Shown here: positions 43,807 to 56,800 of the stretch, in pieces
How positions within the stretch are numbered: the first letter of the stretch is position 1
Layout: each line of letters starts with the position of its first letter
NCBI GenBank assembly: GCA_000469685.2
Contig: LS997563.1
Coordinates: 19,771,757-19,835,756, forward strand
Direction of reading: 5' to 3'
Length of the DNA stretch: 64,000 nt
Origin: Haemonchus contortus
Lineage: Eukaryota > Nematoda > Chromadorea > Rhabditida > Trichostrongylidae
Translations under genes and position numbers: made by a program
Notes under the pieces: model-generated
The model's input: the letters and a program-made list of their open reading frames with translations, nothing else
The model's database searches: none
Told to the model about the DNA's origin: nothing

Positions 43807-44149
43807 CTCACAAGGTGAGACGGGACATTCATCCAAAACTGGGTGGACGCGGCAAAGCGCGCAGCGAATTTCGTGGTGATTTAAACGACTCGGGCGCTTG
43901 TCATTGGGGCCCAAATTTGATGTAGGTTAGATAGGTTGTATCAGCTGGCCCTACTTATCCAATCTACTTGAAACCTCTGGCCCAAATAATGGAGCCAGAC
44001 TCGTTTAAGTCAAGACGGATTTTGCCGTGTGGTTTGCCGCGTCCATCTAGTTTTGGGTGGATGACCCATACCCGCTCACAAAATATCAGGTGCCATCTCC
44101 ACTGGCCTGTTAATGCCACATTTTCTATCGAGCTGGCCCAACCATTTCG

Positions 44150-44410
44150 TACGAAAATGGTCTAGTGGCAAGGGGGGCACTTCATACAAGCATGGCCGAG
44201 GGTTCGGGATCCAAATCGATATCCGCCCAGGGCAAACAAGCCTACCCATCCCTCCGGGGTCGGTGAATTGGTACCAGACTCGTCTGGGAGGATAAAGCAC
44301 TGACTTGTACATACATAGACTAGCCACCGCAAGTCATTGTAACGGCCAAATTCTCATTCAATACGCCACTACGATTCTGAATAGAAGTCGAATGCCCTTT
44401 AACCTTTTAT
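44150..44410 (+). repeat. SINE-B copy
   Basis: Head ggtctagtggcaagggggg, then ccgcccagggcaaacaagcc, ctccggggtcggtgaattgg, taccagactcgtctgggagg, gccaccgcaagtcattgtaa, ending gaagtcgaatgcccttt. Confidence 0.75.
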
Positions 44411-44411
44411 G

Positions 44412-44555
44412 CTTTGCCTAGGACGCATTTCGAACCTGTTTTTGTGTTTTCCAAGTAAGATGCTTTTTAGTTCTTACACTACCGAGGATCTGATTGCCAT
44501 CAGCTTCCTAATAGCATTTCAGCCATAGCCCATCAGCACTCATACGTATAGGTAA
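44412..44555 (-). repeat. SINE-A fragment, minus strand
   Basis: ttcttacactaccgaggatc, gccatcagcttcctaatagc, gccatagcccatcagcactc parallel the minus unit of the 15.7-kb composite. It directly abuts a SINE-B copy. Confidence 0.6.
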
Positions 44556-44989
44556 AAAGCTTCCCAACGACATGAACAGCAACCGATGATGAGGCAGAAC
44601 AATTCAGAAGAAGAGAGATGTGCTGTAAAATGAAACGTCATATTTGAGCTGTCGGGATTTTTCTATTTCCCACATAATCTTTTCAAAGTTTGATAGTTAT
44701 TCCATTGAATCGCCCGTGAAATTCTGCAACGATCACATTCCCATCCATTTCTGACGTATCTCCCAACCATCAGAAGAACAGCAGGTGATGTCACTTCTGG
44801 ACTCTCGCCATGCATGGAAAGGGGAGGTAGTAATGAGTCAAGAATTTTCAAGTTGTCTTATTGGATTTCTTGTTGACGACATGCTATTCAGTCTCTCTCA
44901 CACAACTCTGTTTAGCGCTTCAGTGCATTCCTCCGATGTTTTATCTTCTATGAGAATTCTTCCTAAACGTTTACCACTTTGACTCGTTA

Positions 44990-46900
44990 ATACTTAGCGT
45001 GCTCTAGCATCACATAAACTGGTTGGTCCTAATTCAGCTCAGATGTTAAGTTTAATTCGGTCGAATGAAGGATCATTTCGATGCGTACTCGAGAACCTAC
45101 GTGAAGTGGAGATACAGTTAGGATTTGGGGTAATAAGTTAACTATATCTAGTTATTTTGAAACTAAACTAACATGAGTATCTGGATGAGCCCGTTTTTCG
45201 GTCTTTTTAAAATAAATCGTTTGTTTACAATCCGTTTTGTAGTTTTTATTGCGTCGTTGCAATGTTTTCTTTTATTTGGCTCTGAAAACCAGCAAAAAAT
45301 TGTTGAGCAAGACAGGTAGCAGGAGTATCTTCTCAGAAATGCATTATATTTGATTCATCTTTGAGCTCTCAGAGTAGTTGAACTTTGTTAGTATAATCAC
45401 GATCGGTGAATCTAGCGGGTGTAGTGCAGTTGGATGAATCGAGATCGTTTTCTTCGGTTGGGACCCTGATTAAGTAGACATACAGCAGAGGTTAGAAGCG
45501 ACCTTTTCGATGCAGCTGAATAGAGCATGTGAGCAGGAGTTTCATTCTCTCTTCTGAGTCAAATTAGTCAAATTGTTTCTACTTTCCGATTTTAGCTTCT
45601 CCCAATGAGAATTTAGACCAGGCGATACTCTAGGGGATTCTTCTGACCCTTATCCACCACCCACCAACAATATAGAGGGATCACACGCCGTTTAATAGCA
45701 ATCCAGCAACGTTTGTCATCATTTTGGATGAAAACAGCTGTTGCGTGCCCGTGAGAAAGACGGGGTCCAGTGGATCGCCAATCCAGATTGACTCAAATAC
45801 ACTGTTGCCGAAGCTTAGGGTGAAATAATTTGTAGACCAGGCACTTATATGAAAATCATCCTGGATTTTGGCACTGATGATAGCTCGAAAAGGAGTTTTT
45901 AGAGTTGGAGACCCACGTACTTACATGAAACTCCATACATTACATTACGATAGACCTTTTGACGAATCGTGCTATTCTGAAAGTCAAGTCTAACGAGGAA
46001 CTTCGCTCGCGTTATGGTACTTAACGTTGTCATTAAATTTTAGGGTTTCAGTGAAGGAGTTAGCAGAGGGGCATTTCCAAGTGCTGGACAGGAACTTCAC
46101 TACAAACTTCAAGAGATAATGCGGCAGGGCAGTGTGGAAATAGGCAATTCTTAGAGAGCGCTAATTCTAGTTGTGAGAGCTAGGAGTGTAATCCATTGCA
46201 TAATTTTCAATCTTCTATTTATGTTAGTAAACTTTTGCCTTAACGAAGCCACTTGGCAGCAATCAGACCCTTATGGGATGGTAAAAATACATGCGTCCAC
46301 GCAATCTGATATAATCAAGTTTTTTGTAAGCAAAACATAATTTTAAACGATTCCGAGTAGAAGCCGAGTGGCTCAGTGCGTACCAGAGGGAATGACGAAG
46401 CAAGAGAGCTCTGAGTGCATCTCAAACGTCGATGATTTTTTCCCCATTTTCCTGGTATATATTACATTCAATGTGGAACTCTGAGAGAATGTCAATCGTC
46501 GTTTCTATACTTTTCATCCAAATTTGAATTAGAAAAGTGCAAGAAACGGCTACTTCAACCAAATTTAAAACCTCATCTCAAGAGTGCAACCATTTTGTGG
46601 CTACATCTACATACCACAGCCTCACTGGGTGGTTATGAAGAAAAGTTCGATTTTTCAGGTCTACCCAATGGGGGCCAGGAAATGACGTAACGATGTAGTC
46701 ATTCGTTCATACGAACCCCCTAGACAGAATAGACTGTATCACGTGCATGCGCTGCCGTTCCAGCAGCTCAGACGTTCACAGGCTTTCCCACACTTCAAAT
46801 TTGTTGTGGGATTTTAACTGCTTTTTCATGTTGTTTTCGAAGCATTCGCGAAGGCATATTAATCTACTTCGGGAACTGTGTCGTTATCTTTGATTTTTAA
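44990..46900. other. Stretch with no recognised gene
   Basis: No ORF worth reporting. Weak tRNA-like strings occur near 45416-45480 (gggtgtagtgcagttgg) and 46362-46435 (cgagtggctcagtgcg, followed by tttttt), too degraded to call. Confidence 0.45.
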
Positions 46901-46902
46901 GA

Positions 46903-47105
46903 AAGGGAGGTAGTAGCAAATGACGCACACTATCACACCTATGGCTTAGGAATCAAACTCTGGATTGCTATCGCCCAAGCCAACCAATCCTTTTATCTCG
47001 AACAGGTTGATTGGTATAAGACTCGTTTGGGAGGATAAAAGCACTGGCTTGTTAATCTTCTGGCCACCGCAATTCGTCGTATAAGCTACATCACCTGTAT
47101 CGCCA
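46903..47105 (+). repeat. SINE-B copy
   Basis: ggtagtagcaaatgacgcac head, caagccaaccaatcctttta, ttgattggtataagactcgt, ttgggaggataaaagcactg, ggccaccgcaattcgtcgta. Confidence 0.7.
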
Positions 47106-47634
47106 ATCGTATCGCTGATCATCGATTTCCTCGAGCGGGCGCCAGTAACGTCTCCATTCGTCCCTGTCGCGGGCAAAAGTGGTCCAGTGGCGTCCCTGTG
47201 GCGAACCAAAGCGGTCCAGTGATTCGTCCTCTCTCGAGGGACAGGGGGCAAAGCAATCCTCTCGTTCGGAGATTCGGGAAGAAGTCTGGCTACATTTGAC
47301 TACACCTTTATGACTTATAACTCGACTTCATATCATATCTATTTTCTCGTTAATGTGTCAGATACATTAAAGATAATTTTACATCTACAGAAATAAGCCT
47401 AGTCTTCGGGGATCGCAGCTCTTTCCTTAGTTTATTCCTTTCCTGAACTGCCTTGCAGATGGTGCGAGTAATATTTGGCACTCTTCTGTATGCTTTCAGT
47501 TCTGAGTTCTGGAACATTCAATCCCAGAAGGCTCCGCTTACCTTTTTTCTTCTATTTTGTGCAGTTCACGCCCATGAGTATGCTTTGCTAGTATGATTCA
47601 AGCTCTCAAATCCATTTCAAAGCTAAGCAGATTT

Positions 47635-47880
47635 CAAAGCTGATGCAGCTGAATCAGAATGGTCGCTTCGCGGCTGAGCGACGTCGCGTAAGGATTGTAG
47701 AAGAATGAAACAGAAGCGGCGCAGCGAGTAAGGAATGTAGGATCAAAAGAAATAACTGTGGAATCATGCAAAAGTAATGATCGCATATCGCTCGATCCGT
47801 ACGAAGCAATAACGAGGCAACTGTCCGCTACTGCCGTGTGCGGCAAACGGACACAAAACCGATCCAACTGCCCGTCTCCC
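47635..47880 (+). mobile_element. MITE-258 family, diverged copy 4
   Basis: Shares aatggtcgcttcgcgg, ataatgatcgcatatcg-like, gtccgctactgccgtgtgcg and the right end ctgcccgtctcccc with the other copies, but is shorter and much diverged. Target duplication not clear. Confidence 0.7.
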
Positions 47881-48594
47881 CGCAATTCAGATTGGCCGAG
47901 CTAGTACTTACATGTGCTATGGTTATCTTACTTTTTTATCATTGCCACGTTACTTCTTATTATGATTAAAAGCGCCATTTTATTCCGGTTCTGTGCAGTG
48001 CTACCTTACTATTGACACCAGAAAATGGGATCTTAGGCAAACTTCTCTATGAAGATACTCTTGCTTTTTTTGATGGAATTTCCACCTCATGCAGTCACCT
48101 TCCATCGAGATCGTGCGCTTGGCCTTTCTCTCAACAACCGCTCTTCGGTGGGACCGCCAAACCGTATCATAAATCCGTCTATGTGCATGAATTATATTTA
48201 ATTGAAGCCATGCTTCGAAGACGTCATTTCTCTTCTCCCACTCTATGGGGAAAAGCGGTTTCCCGAGAAGAGAGCGATGGTTGCTGTCGCACTTCTGAGA
48301 AACAGTTACTCGACTCCCCCGTAAATGACTTTCAGCTAACAGGATCCTCTCATCTTAGTGTTCCTCATCACGATAGTCATAATTACTCCTATCCTAGTCA
48401 TTTGGTCATGGATAGAAGATGACGGTACGCAAATGGGTCATAACCATTTCCTCGTTCATTGCTCGCTTGAAGACGATAATATCCATGGCTCTATTGGACC
48501 CTCTTCTGGAACGGTCAGAAAAAACTGAACAGTGCTCCTCAAAAGGGCATGAAGTGTCAAGGACCAGCACTTGCTCAGCTTTCTCATTTTCAGA

Positions 48595-48744
48595 TAACGT
48601 TTAAAGATGAAAGCAATCTACTTGAGCAGCAGAAGTCCCGTGAAAATGCTTCGTTTCTGCAAAAAGCATTTGCTAATTTCCTCGGCCCAACCGAAAGTTC
48701 TTCATTCTCCGAATTTTGGCAGTTCATCATCGGACTGACATAGA
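48595..48744 (+). CDS. Exon-like ORF, function unknown
   Basis: A strong acceptor ttctcattttcag precedes about 49 codons (beginning ITFKDESNLLEQQKSREN) ending in a stop. A 136-codon ORF lies just upstream (48012-48422) but I could not join them in frame with a good donor. It could be a real small gene end or chance. Confidence 0.2.
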
Positions 48745-49047
48745 AATCAGGTGAAATGCTGCCTCGAATGGGAAGCTACCGACCTGTACCACATCTAGCC
48801 CGCAGGTCTAAAGCATCGAAAAGACCCTTGACTTTGTTCCTCTGAGCCTTCCACTCGAATCCACCCTGGCTTGTTCGCTGATCTTCAGAAACCTGGAGAG
48901 GTCTTGCTTCGGGGTCTTCAGTTTTAACAGCTAGCATTAATAATAGAGTGGGAGATGACCACGCTCGCGAATTCAGGCATTTGTGAGTGAATGTGCAGAT
49001 TGTGAGACTTCTTCAGGAAAACCATTCTTCAAGAGCATTTTGCTATA

Positions 49048-49349
49048 TGGGCGGAGATGGTGTAGTGGCTAGTGGCGCAATATCTCACACGCATGGTTTG
49101 GGGTTTGAATCCCGGATGTCCGCCTAGGCGAATCAAAACTTCCATCCTGCGGGGTCGGTGAAATGGTACCAGATTAGTTTGAGAGGATAAAAGCACTGTC
49201 TTGTAAATACTTCGGCTGACCACCGCACGTTATTGTATAAGCCACATACGTATTCAACACGGCACTACGATTATGAGTGGAGTCGAATGCGTGGGCCATC
49301 CCTTAGACTGGATTGACTAACACCCCAAGACCTTTCTTTTTATCCTTCA
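49048..49349 (+). repeat. SINE-B reference copy, full length (about 300 bp)
   Basis: The most complete copy. The tRNA-like head has acceptor arms ggcgga and tccgcc, A box tagtggctagtggcg, and T arm/B box ggggtttgaatccc. The body has cctgcggggtcggtgaaatg, gataaaagcactgtcttgta, ccaccgcacgttattgtata, cacatacg, then gtggagtcgaatgcg and the 3' end ccaagacctttctttttatc. It lacks a long poly(A) tail. Confidence 0.82.
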
Positions 49350-49359
49350 TTTTGCTTGT

Positions 49360-51420
49360 TGAATGAGCATCTTTCCTAAGTCAGTAAACTCAGCCGAGCG
49401 CGTTTCTGTTGATAACAGTTCTCAACTTGTCGTCATGCCTACCTTAGAAAACTTTTCCTCGATCTCTTAAAAAGGCTGCAACACCAAGAAATCACGCGAT
49501 TGAATTTGCTTTAGTGCGTTTCGGTTCACAGCTTTGTAAATGAAATCTAACAAGTTGTTTCTCAACGATTATTTCCAAAAGAGTAGCCCGATCCACCTCA
49601 CCTCTAATGAGGTTATCGTACAACAAAGAAACTACTATTAGCTCCACTGAGGATCGTGAAGATTTTGATCATTAGTAAGACAATGAGCTCCAGAAGTAGT
49701 AAGGTCGATAGAGAAAAGAGGCGTGTTATCGGAGTGTAAAAGTGCATATTATAAATTAATGAAGCCTCGTGTATGAGACGTAAGCCAGCCAAGTTGAAAG
49801 TCTCGTGCAATTCTCGGATAAAACTGCCTCGGTGACGTACAAAGTTCTCAATTGCTGGCTCCTATTTTTAGAACTGAAATAGTGAGGTGCGTCCCATCGT
49901 TGCACCAGTAACCCAGCCATTTTCTCCCTTGATTGCTATGTACTATATGTTGGTTTGGTCACATGGAAATGAGTTTTGGACGTTCTTTTCAGAAGGTCTT
50001 AGTCAGAAATATTGGAATCAGATTCAAATCTTCTACATTCCAGCAGGAAGGTGGCTCACCTTTACTAAATCTAACGTTTCTGGTGAACCGAACTATTGCT
50101 CAACCTAACAGCTCATAGCAGACCTTTGATTCGATCTCTCAAATCCATTTAGGAAATGTTAGGGTGCACCCAAACGTTGTATCTTTAGCCTAACGATTTT
50201 CTGCTCTCCTTACTACAGGAGATTCTGCTGGATTTCCCACAAAAGCGTTTTGCGATGTCTTTCATAAAACCCTCTCTGGACTGACTAGTTACAGACGATT
50301 CTGTTGTATTACTGATAACTGAGCTATCAATCACAGTATGAGAAAAACGGTTCATTTTTCAAGTCTAGCTCTACCAAATGCGACGTCCCTACTAGTTTAA
50401 GCCAACACTTGGTAAATTCTGCACAAGCATTGTGTATCTTACGAACGGACTTCTATTTCGATATCTTGAACCTACTCCGAAACCTATAAGGTGTACCCGA
50501 TAATTGATCCAATTAGCGACTCCTTACATTTCCGACAGTTTGAGAATCCCTTCCCTTTTCCCTTCTCTTTGGGATTTTGCAAAGAAATGAGCTGTGAAGT
50601 TTTTCTTAACGCACTGTCGCATTTGCAGTCCTCCAAGTCAGATTTGAACCTTCTGTTTTGCATAAGAAAGATGCCTCATACTATCCCTCATACTGTAGCC
50701 CAATGCAGTATCTTTTGAACTTAGCTCCATACACTCTGATTTTCTGTTGGAAACTAGTTAAACCCAGCTCTTCGTTACTTCTGTGCTCAATCCTGTATCA
50801 CACAAGCATTCCTTTGATTTAAAACTAGTTATTCTTTCAACACGACTTGCACTTTACCCGATTATGTTTCCAATGCAGGCTGGTTTCTTAAAGGGAAACT
50901 AGCAATCGTCCGTCCGTGCAGCACAAAGCAATTAGGCGAGATATCCAGAAGAAGGCAAAAATCACAAAGTAGATTTGATAGAGTTCGATTTTTGCACAGT
51001 TCTAGATAAGGGGCCCACGACAAACTATTTTCATACATCGCTGATTGCTTATAGGAAGTCGGAAAAATGTGCTTCGCAAGCCCAGAACTCAGCCTAGACC
51101 ACACTTATTCTCACTTATTTCATGCCACTTAATAGTGCACTTTGATAGCTTCCAAATGATATGCGGCTTGAGTAGTAAACGTAGCAATTAATAGAAAAAA
51201 CTCCAGTCTGAAAAAACGCCATTTTTTTATTTAGCAATCTCGTTCATGGCTAATCGTTCTTCTCGAAACTCTGCATTAGTTTAAGTGGCGTGCCATGAGA
51301 TAGCGATTCACCTCCGAACACTTTTATAATTTATACATTTGCGTGTGTACTAACCTAACCTACTTTTTATCATGCAAACAAATTTTTGAGCGTTCGCTAA
51401 CGCTTTAATACCCAAAGAAA
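49360..51420. other. Stretch with no recognised gene
   Basis: Short ORFs only; none has family features, and no terminal repeats were noticed. Confidence 0.45.
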
Positions 51421-51422
51421 CT

Positions 51423-51713
51423 TTAAAGGCACAGTTTACTAGAAAAGATGGCAGTCTGTACAGTTCCGGCTTGATGTAGTCAGCTCTTCAAGCAATTGCA
51501 ACAACTGAAATCTCGTCCGAATACCCCTTCCATGTTAATTTCCTCGTGGTTATCTCGTCCAATCTCTGTTTCTCCAGTTTTGATAAGCCATATTTTACTC
51601 GAAATTAGCGGATTTCCTTGCCTTTTTAGCCATCGATAAATTATTACCAACCTGTACTTCCGCTTTTTGGAATGAAAGGGGTTCCTCAAAATTATCGTGA
51701 ACTGTGCCTTCAA
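51423..51713 (+). mobile_element. TTAA-type MITE, internally deleted copy
   Basis: Left end TTAAAGGCACAGTTTACTAG and right end attatcgtgaactgtgcctt. The interior blocks cagctcttcaagcaattgca, acaactgaaatctcgtcc and tcgataaattatt match the 52.9-kb copy, but the left interior is missing. Confidence 0.75.
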
Positions 51714-52064
51714 ATGTCTTTGCAGTCTTACAGTATACATATATTACCGATCGGTATAAATGACATTGTTATATTATATTTGTAATTCTTACAGTAGTAA
51801 TATTCTAGTATTTGTTGCAGTTTACATGTAATACTGATCCAAATTATGCATAAATGACATCTAAAATGGAAACTGCCAATTCTTCCTACAAAACAGGGAT
51901 CACATTCACAATCTATGGACAGTTTTGTGAAGGCAAATTTCGCAATAAAAACTTTTGATTTTTAATTTTTTTAATGATTTAAAATTTTTTTTATTCCAAG
52001 AAGCGTCTGTAATTTTTCCTTACAATGAACCTATGGCTTTCAAGACTAGCTCATAGAACATATT

Positions 52065-52370
52065 CGGACCAAAATGGCGTGAACAGGGCGTCATAAGGGC
52101 TGCAAACCCGGTAGGCCGACGTGCATGCCCAAAATTGGCCGTGATATGCTGGCATTGTGGAGGCTGCTCAATTCACTATGAAGCGCTAGGACACCGGCTT
52201 GATACGCTAATGTGTGGGATAATCAGACGGTTACATCCTCTCTTCTGAGCCTTGTAATTCAATTAAACCGCCACTCTGCTTCGCCATCCTTGCACCTTTC
52301 CGCATCATGACTTATAATATTTTTCTTAAGCTGGATATCTCAGAATTATCGTGAAATGCATCTTCGAAGA
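52065..52370 (+). repeat. TTAA-type MITE fragment, right end
   Basis: Right end agaattatcgtgaaatgcat; interior related to the 4.95-kb fragment. Left end not seen. Confidence 0.45.
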
Positions 52371-52896
52371 GAGAGGATCTGATTTTTACTGTATGCGCTT
52401 ACTTTTAATGCACCGCCTTTTTTGCTTTTCTTCCATTTGTTTCCCTCCTGTGGATATTCTGGTTTTTTATTGTTGCCTTATTCAATGACTAACGACTTCA
52501 CTTTGGTCGTTCTGAGCTCGAGAATCATTTATATTACACCAGCGGTACGGATCTCCATCTAATCAAAAAGGGTTTCGAGAAACGGTTGGATAAATGACGA
52601 TAGTATTTTATCCATTTACTATTTTCCATTTTATCCATTTAGGTTTCATGCATAATTCATAGATGCAAAGTGATCAGTGTGCTGAGGGAGCTTCAAAAGA
52701 ACTCACCTAAAAAACTCTGAATTTTTCGAGTAGGGTTCATAGAATAGTCGACGAATTGTTCAACGTTCTAGTCGGAACCTTTAGTGTATTGGTTCTAATC
52801 TTATGAAGAATATGAGCTATCAATTGTTCTTTATTACCTTGGCATGGTGAATGTGTACATAGAACTGAAAGGGCCATGTGCAAATAAAGTCGACCA

Positions 52897-53394
52897 TTAA
52901 AGGCACAGTCACGATAAAAATGGTTTCCCATTCGTGGCCCACTCGTAAACCATATCTTGTGCCATCAGGCCGGAAAACGGCCTAGTTAGGGCGTTATAAA
53001 GGCTCAAATCTTGTATCGTGTGTTGCCTCGGACGAGCTTCACCGGCATTGCACATGTTGCACCATTTTCAAAGGAAACCATGTTGAAGGCCCCAGCAACT
53101 TGTCATAACCCATAGCGGCAGAGAAAGACAGTTCTCTGCAAGTCTGGTTTGATATAGTTAGCTCTTCAAGCAGTTGCAACAACTGAAATCTCGTCCCAAT
53201 ACCCTTACCTTAATGTTAATTCCTTCATTGTAGTCTCGTCCAAACCCCATTTTCCCTACTTCTGAAGAACCTTAATTTTCTCGAATTTGACGAATTTTCT
53301 CGCTTTCTTCACTACCGATAAATTATTCACAACCTGTATATCCGCTTTTCGAATAAAAAGGGTACTCCAAAATTATCGTGAACGTGTCTTTGAT
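52897..53394 (+). mobile_element. TTAA-type MITE, about 500 bp
   Basis: Left end TTAAAGGCACAGTCACGATA and right end aattatcgtgaacgtgtctt are inverted repeats. The interior shares long blocks with the 51.4-kb copy. The right flanking TTAA is mutated. Confidence 0.75.
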
Positions 53395-53627
53395 CGAAGC
53401 TTCACTACCAAGTTCACCATGGATCCGGCTAATCTGGAGTGCAGACATTACTACTCTTCCATAGCCCTAAGTCCTGAAATGCTTTCGGTGTAGTAGAGAG
53501 AGTGTACCTTGAATGGCTTTATGAGAATTCTTATTAACTTAGCCTTATCCATTAGAGTTGCTGCCACCGAAGTAGTTCAGTTTAACTTCTATAATTGAAC
53601 TACGGCATAAACCTTCACTCTTAAATA

Positions 53628-53845
53628 TCGACTCCCAATCAGAATGGCAATGGCTGCTTGAATGCGTTTATGATTTATGCAATGACTTCTGGTAGCCAGG
53701 TGATGTATAAGTCAATGTTTTGATCAGCCCAGGCGACCAGGAGAGAACAAAGGCTTGGTCTGTGTAGGAAGACTTTTGTCCAGAACTGAACCCTCCAATC
53801 TTGTCTTTGATGACGTGCCACTACACTCTCTCCGTTTTTGTATTA
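53628..53845 (-). repeat. SINE-B copy, minus strand
   Basis: On the minus strand: gagagtgtagtggcacgtca head, gggttcagttctgg, ctggctaccagaagtcattg, then cattctgattgggagtcga. Confidence 0.6.
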
Positions 53846-53849
53846 AATG

Positions 53850-56800
53850 AATGAGAAGAAATACAAAAGAAAATTTGAAAGTGACCGAAATCCTACTGTT
53901 TACATGGCATTCTGAGGGACCTGTCCCACATCCGCTGTTTTAAGGGAGCAGACAGCTTTTAGAAGTTATGAACATTTCGAGGGGCAACTGTAAGAACCTA
54001 TTCTGTTCTATCCCTTCCCTAGGGCGAATTCATCAACTGGCTGTCAATCTTAAGTTTGAAGAAGTGGACATTTTTCATTCCTTTGAAATCTATTCTCTCC
54101 ACTTCGTCATCGTCCGTATCCAATGTGCTACGCTACATAAGACATATGTACATTATCGTACAGATGAGTGGAACTATTCATTAGCTTCACAAGAAGCCTA
54201 TTGAAGTGTTTAACAATAGCAGTTCATTATCAAAATTCTATGAATGTTGTAACAGATGATGAATACCTCCCAATCAGGGGTATTGTTTCATTTCTTTTTT
54301 TTTTTGAATTCTTACCCTGACTGCTGCAAAAAGTGGAATCTGTAGGCGGTTTTAAACACTGCGTTGCCAATTCCCTGCCTGCGAAGCTCCGGTTCCAGCA
54401 TGGTCGTAATTCATTTCCTTCGCCTGACTTGTGACTGCTGTTCCTTGATGGATTGACTTTCGCCGTTGTTTGGAAGAGCAGGACACTTGAGTGAGCATGG
54501 GCAATACCTAGACAGCCAGGTATACCTTGACGATAGTGCAGTAAGTTCCCACAACTCTGTGTGGGGATTGCATGCGAGGCAAATCGGAGATAAAGAGGCC
54601 GCTTCTTCTTCTAGCCTTGCATTTCCCTGCCTTTCTTATTTTTTCTGCAACTTCCTAATTTGCTCAACAAATAGGATATGCCTCGCATGCCATGGAGCCA
54701 TTTTTTCAGACCCGAGCACTGGAAAGCGCTTCCTAGACAGGCAATTTCGCAAGTAGTATTTTGCGAATAGGGAAGAGGAACTGATAGGCATACATACTTC
54801 TGCTTCAGTAGCTTACTGTAGGTCTAAGTGCGATATTTTGTTACTGTTACCATTACTGTTACTCATTACATTTTTGAGCGTACTACATACTAGTCGTACA
54901 TGCTCGGTTTCTCTCCGAAAGCGGCCTTGCCAATAACAAGAAGAATCATTTTCGGGTTTTAGTCAAAATGGAGCCGCCATGATTTTGTGGTGCGGTTTAT
55001 GTCATCGTTACCCAGCTAGCTCTATAAAGGCGGAGGCCAAGCCAGAGTCCTTTCAGTGGCATGGATTCAGCCTATAAATCCTTTCAGGAACAAAAACGAA
55101 AAGCTCATAAAGCATGAAATCATAAGACGGCTTCTGGGCTTTGCTCTGAATGGATTGAATCTCGCATACAGCTTCCATCCAGTGACGAGAATGGCTCTGA
55201 ATGCCTGTTCGGCCTACCTAGTTTCTTCGACCAAACTCCCCCCTCCCCTTCTCCTCCTAACTGCCTAAACACTAATAGAATAGTTTTTCCTATTGGGCAA
55301 ATTTTAAAGCCGCATCCTCTCTTATGAGGATGAAACCTCGGAAGAATTGGGCCACTGAGCTTCTGATCCTGTTCACGCGGTGACCTACTAACGCTTCGAA
55401 TTTTGTAGTATTGTACATGGTGGTAGTATGGTCATAGGCTAGTACGGATGTTAGTAAAATGTTTGAAGGGAACCCGATGATGATCCAACCTGAGTCCATA
55501 GAGTGACATAGCTCCAAGACAGTGGATTACCACTCTTCGGCTGCACCTGATCGGGGGGGGGGGGACGGGCCCATAAGAACAAGCCTTCGGTGGTAGGGCA
55601 AAAAGAGCGTGCAATTTCCAGGGAATCACTCTAGATCCACAAGGTTGGGAGGAGGTGGAGCATGAGCCTTGATCCAACTGATCTCTTTGTCAATTTTCGG
55701 TTGTGCCCACTTACTTCATGCCTCATTGAGCATTCTCGTATTTCTGGTTGCTAGTTCCATGTACCAAGCATCTTGCAGTTCAAGAAAATTGTCACGGAAC
55801 TCTCTGTCAACTCTCAAGCCTTGAGCTTTTCTCGTTGCTCGCCCAACTTTAAATCTCGATTGCAACACTCACACGGTGGAAGGTCAACATTCAGGTCTTC
55901 CAATTGTTTCCCTTTCGTTTCCAGTAGTAATTCGAACATACTCCGTTGATCGGTGCAGTCTCTCAGACCTTAGGCACCTCTTCTTGGCTTTGATCGATTT
56001 TTGAAAGTACAAGTAAAAAATATCAGTCTTATTTTAGTCTCTCTGTAGGAAATTCCCTAAAAGCAAGTAATTTTAAAAGAAAAAAATAGACGTTTTAGTG
56101 CAGACTTTAACATCTAATGCGTCATTTTCCGGCAGTCTGCTAAGTCATTCGAATCTTCAGTGGATGATTTCGATTTCATTTTTTTTCTCAGGATGATTTG
56201 GATTTCGCCTTTTTTACCTCATAATGTACCTTCGCGTTTTGTTCCAAGTCCCTCATCTACCTTATCCGAATTTCTTGAAACTTTGCAAGAACTCGGATGA
56301 ATTTTCTACTCAGTGGAGAGCATTCCATGTAAGAAGTCCTGATCTTGGTCATACTAAAGCTCTGCTCCATTACCAAAGCAATGTTTCGTCTAATTTGTTA
56401 CCTGGTACCGCTCGATGGCTTACTCTTCTTCCCTAGCGTTGCTAATTTCACTCCGTCGCATAGCCACTGTTCTTACGAGGCTTGGCTTCTTTCTCGATTG
56501 TTAATCCTTCATATATATGCTGGATGGGCTTCGATTTGTTATGCTCCTAAGTTGTCGTATTCTGATATTGTCGTGAAGCAGCGTAGATACCAGTAATTGA
56601 GCTGATAACCGAGGTTAACAAAAATGAATTTAATTGACTGGAGTTTTGGCGTTTTGCCCTCGTCAAAGCCCCAGCAAAGGCGGAAGTCATTCAAGAACTC
56701 AACCGGAACCAACTCGAGAAACGATTATTTCAATAGTTAGCCTAGTCAACTTGTTCCCTGAATGGCTTTCACCCTTTCATGTTCTCCGAATAATTGTTGG

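Noticed and set aside
46362..46440. tRNA-like string followed by a T run
   Set aside because: Arms do not pair convincingly; probably decayed SINE or chance.
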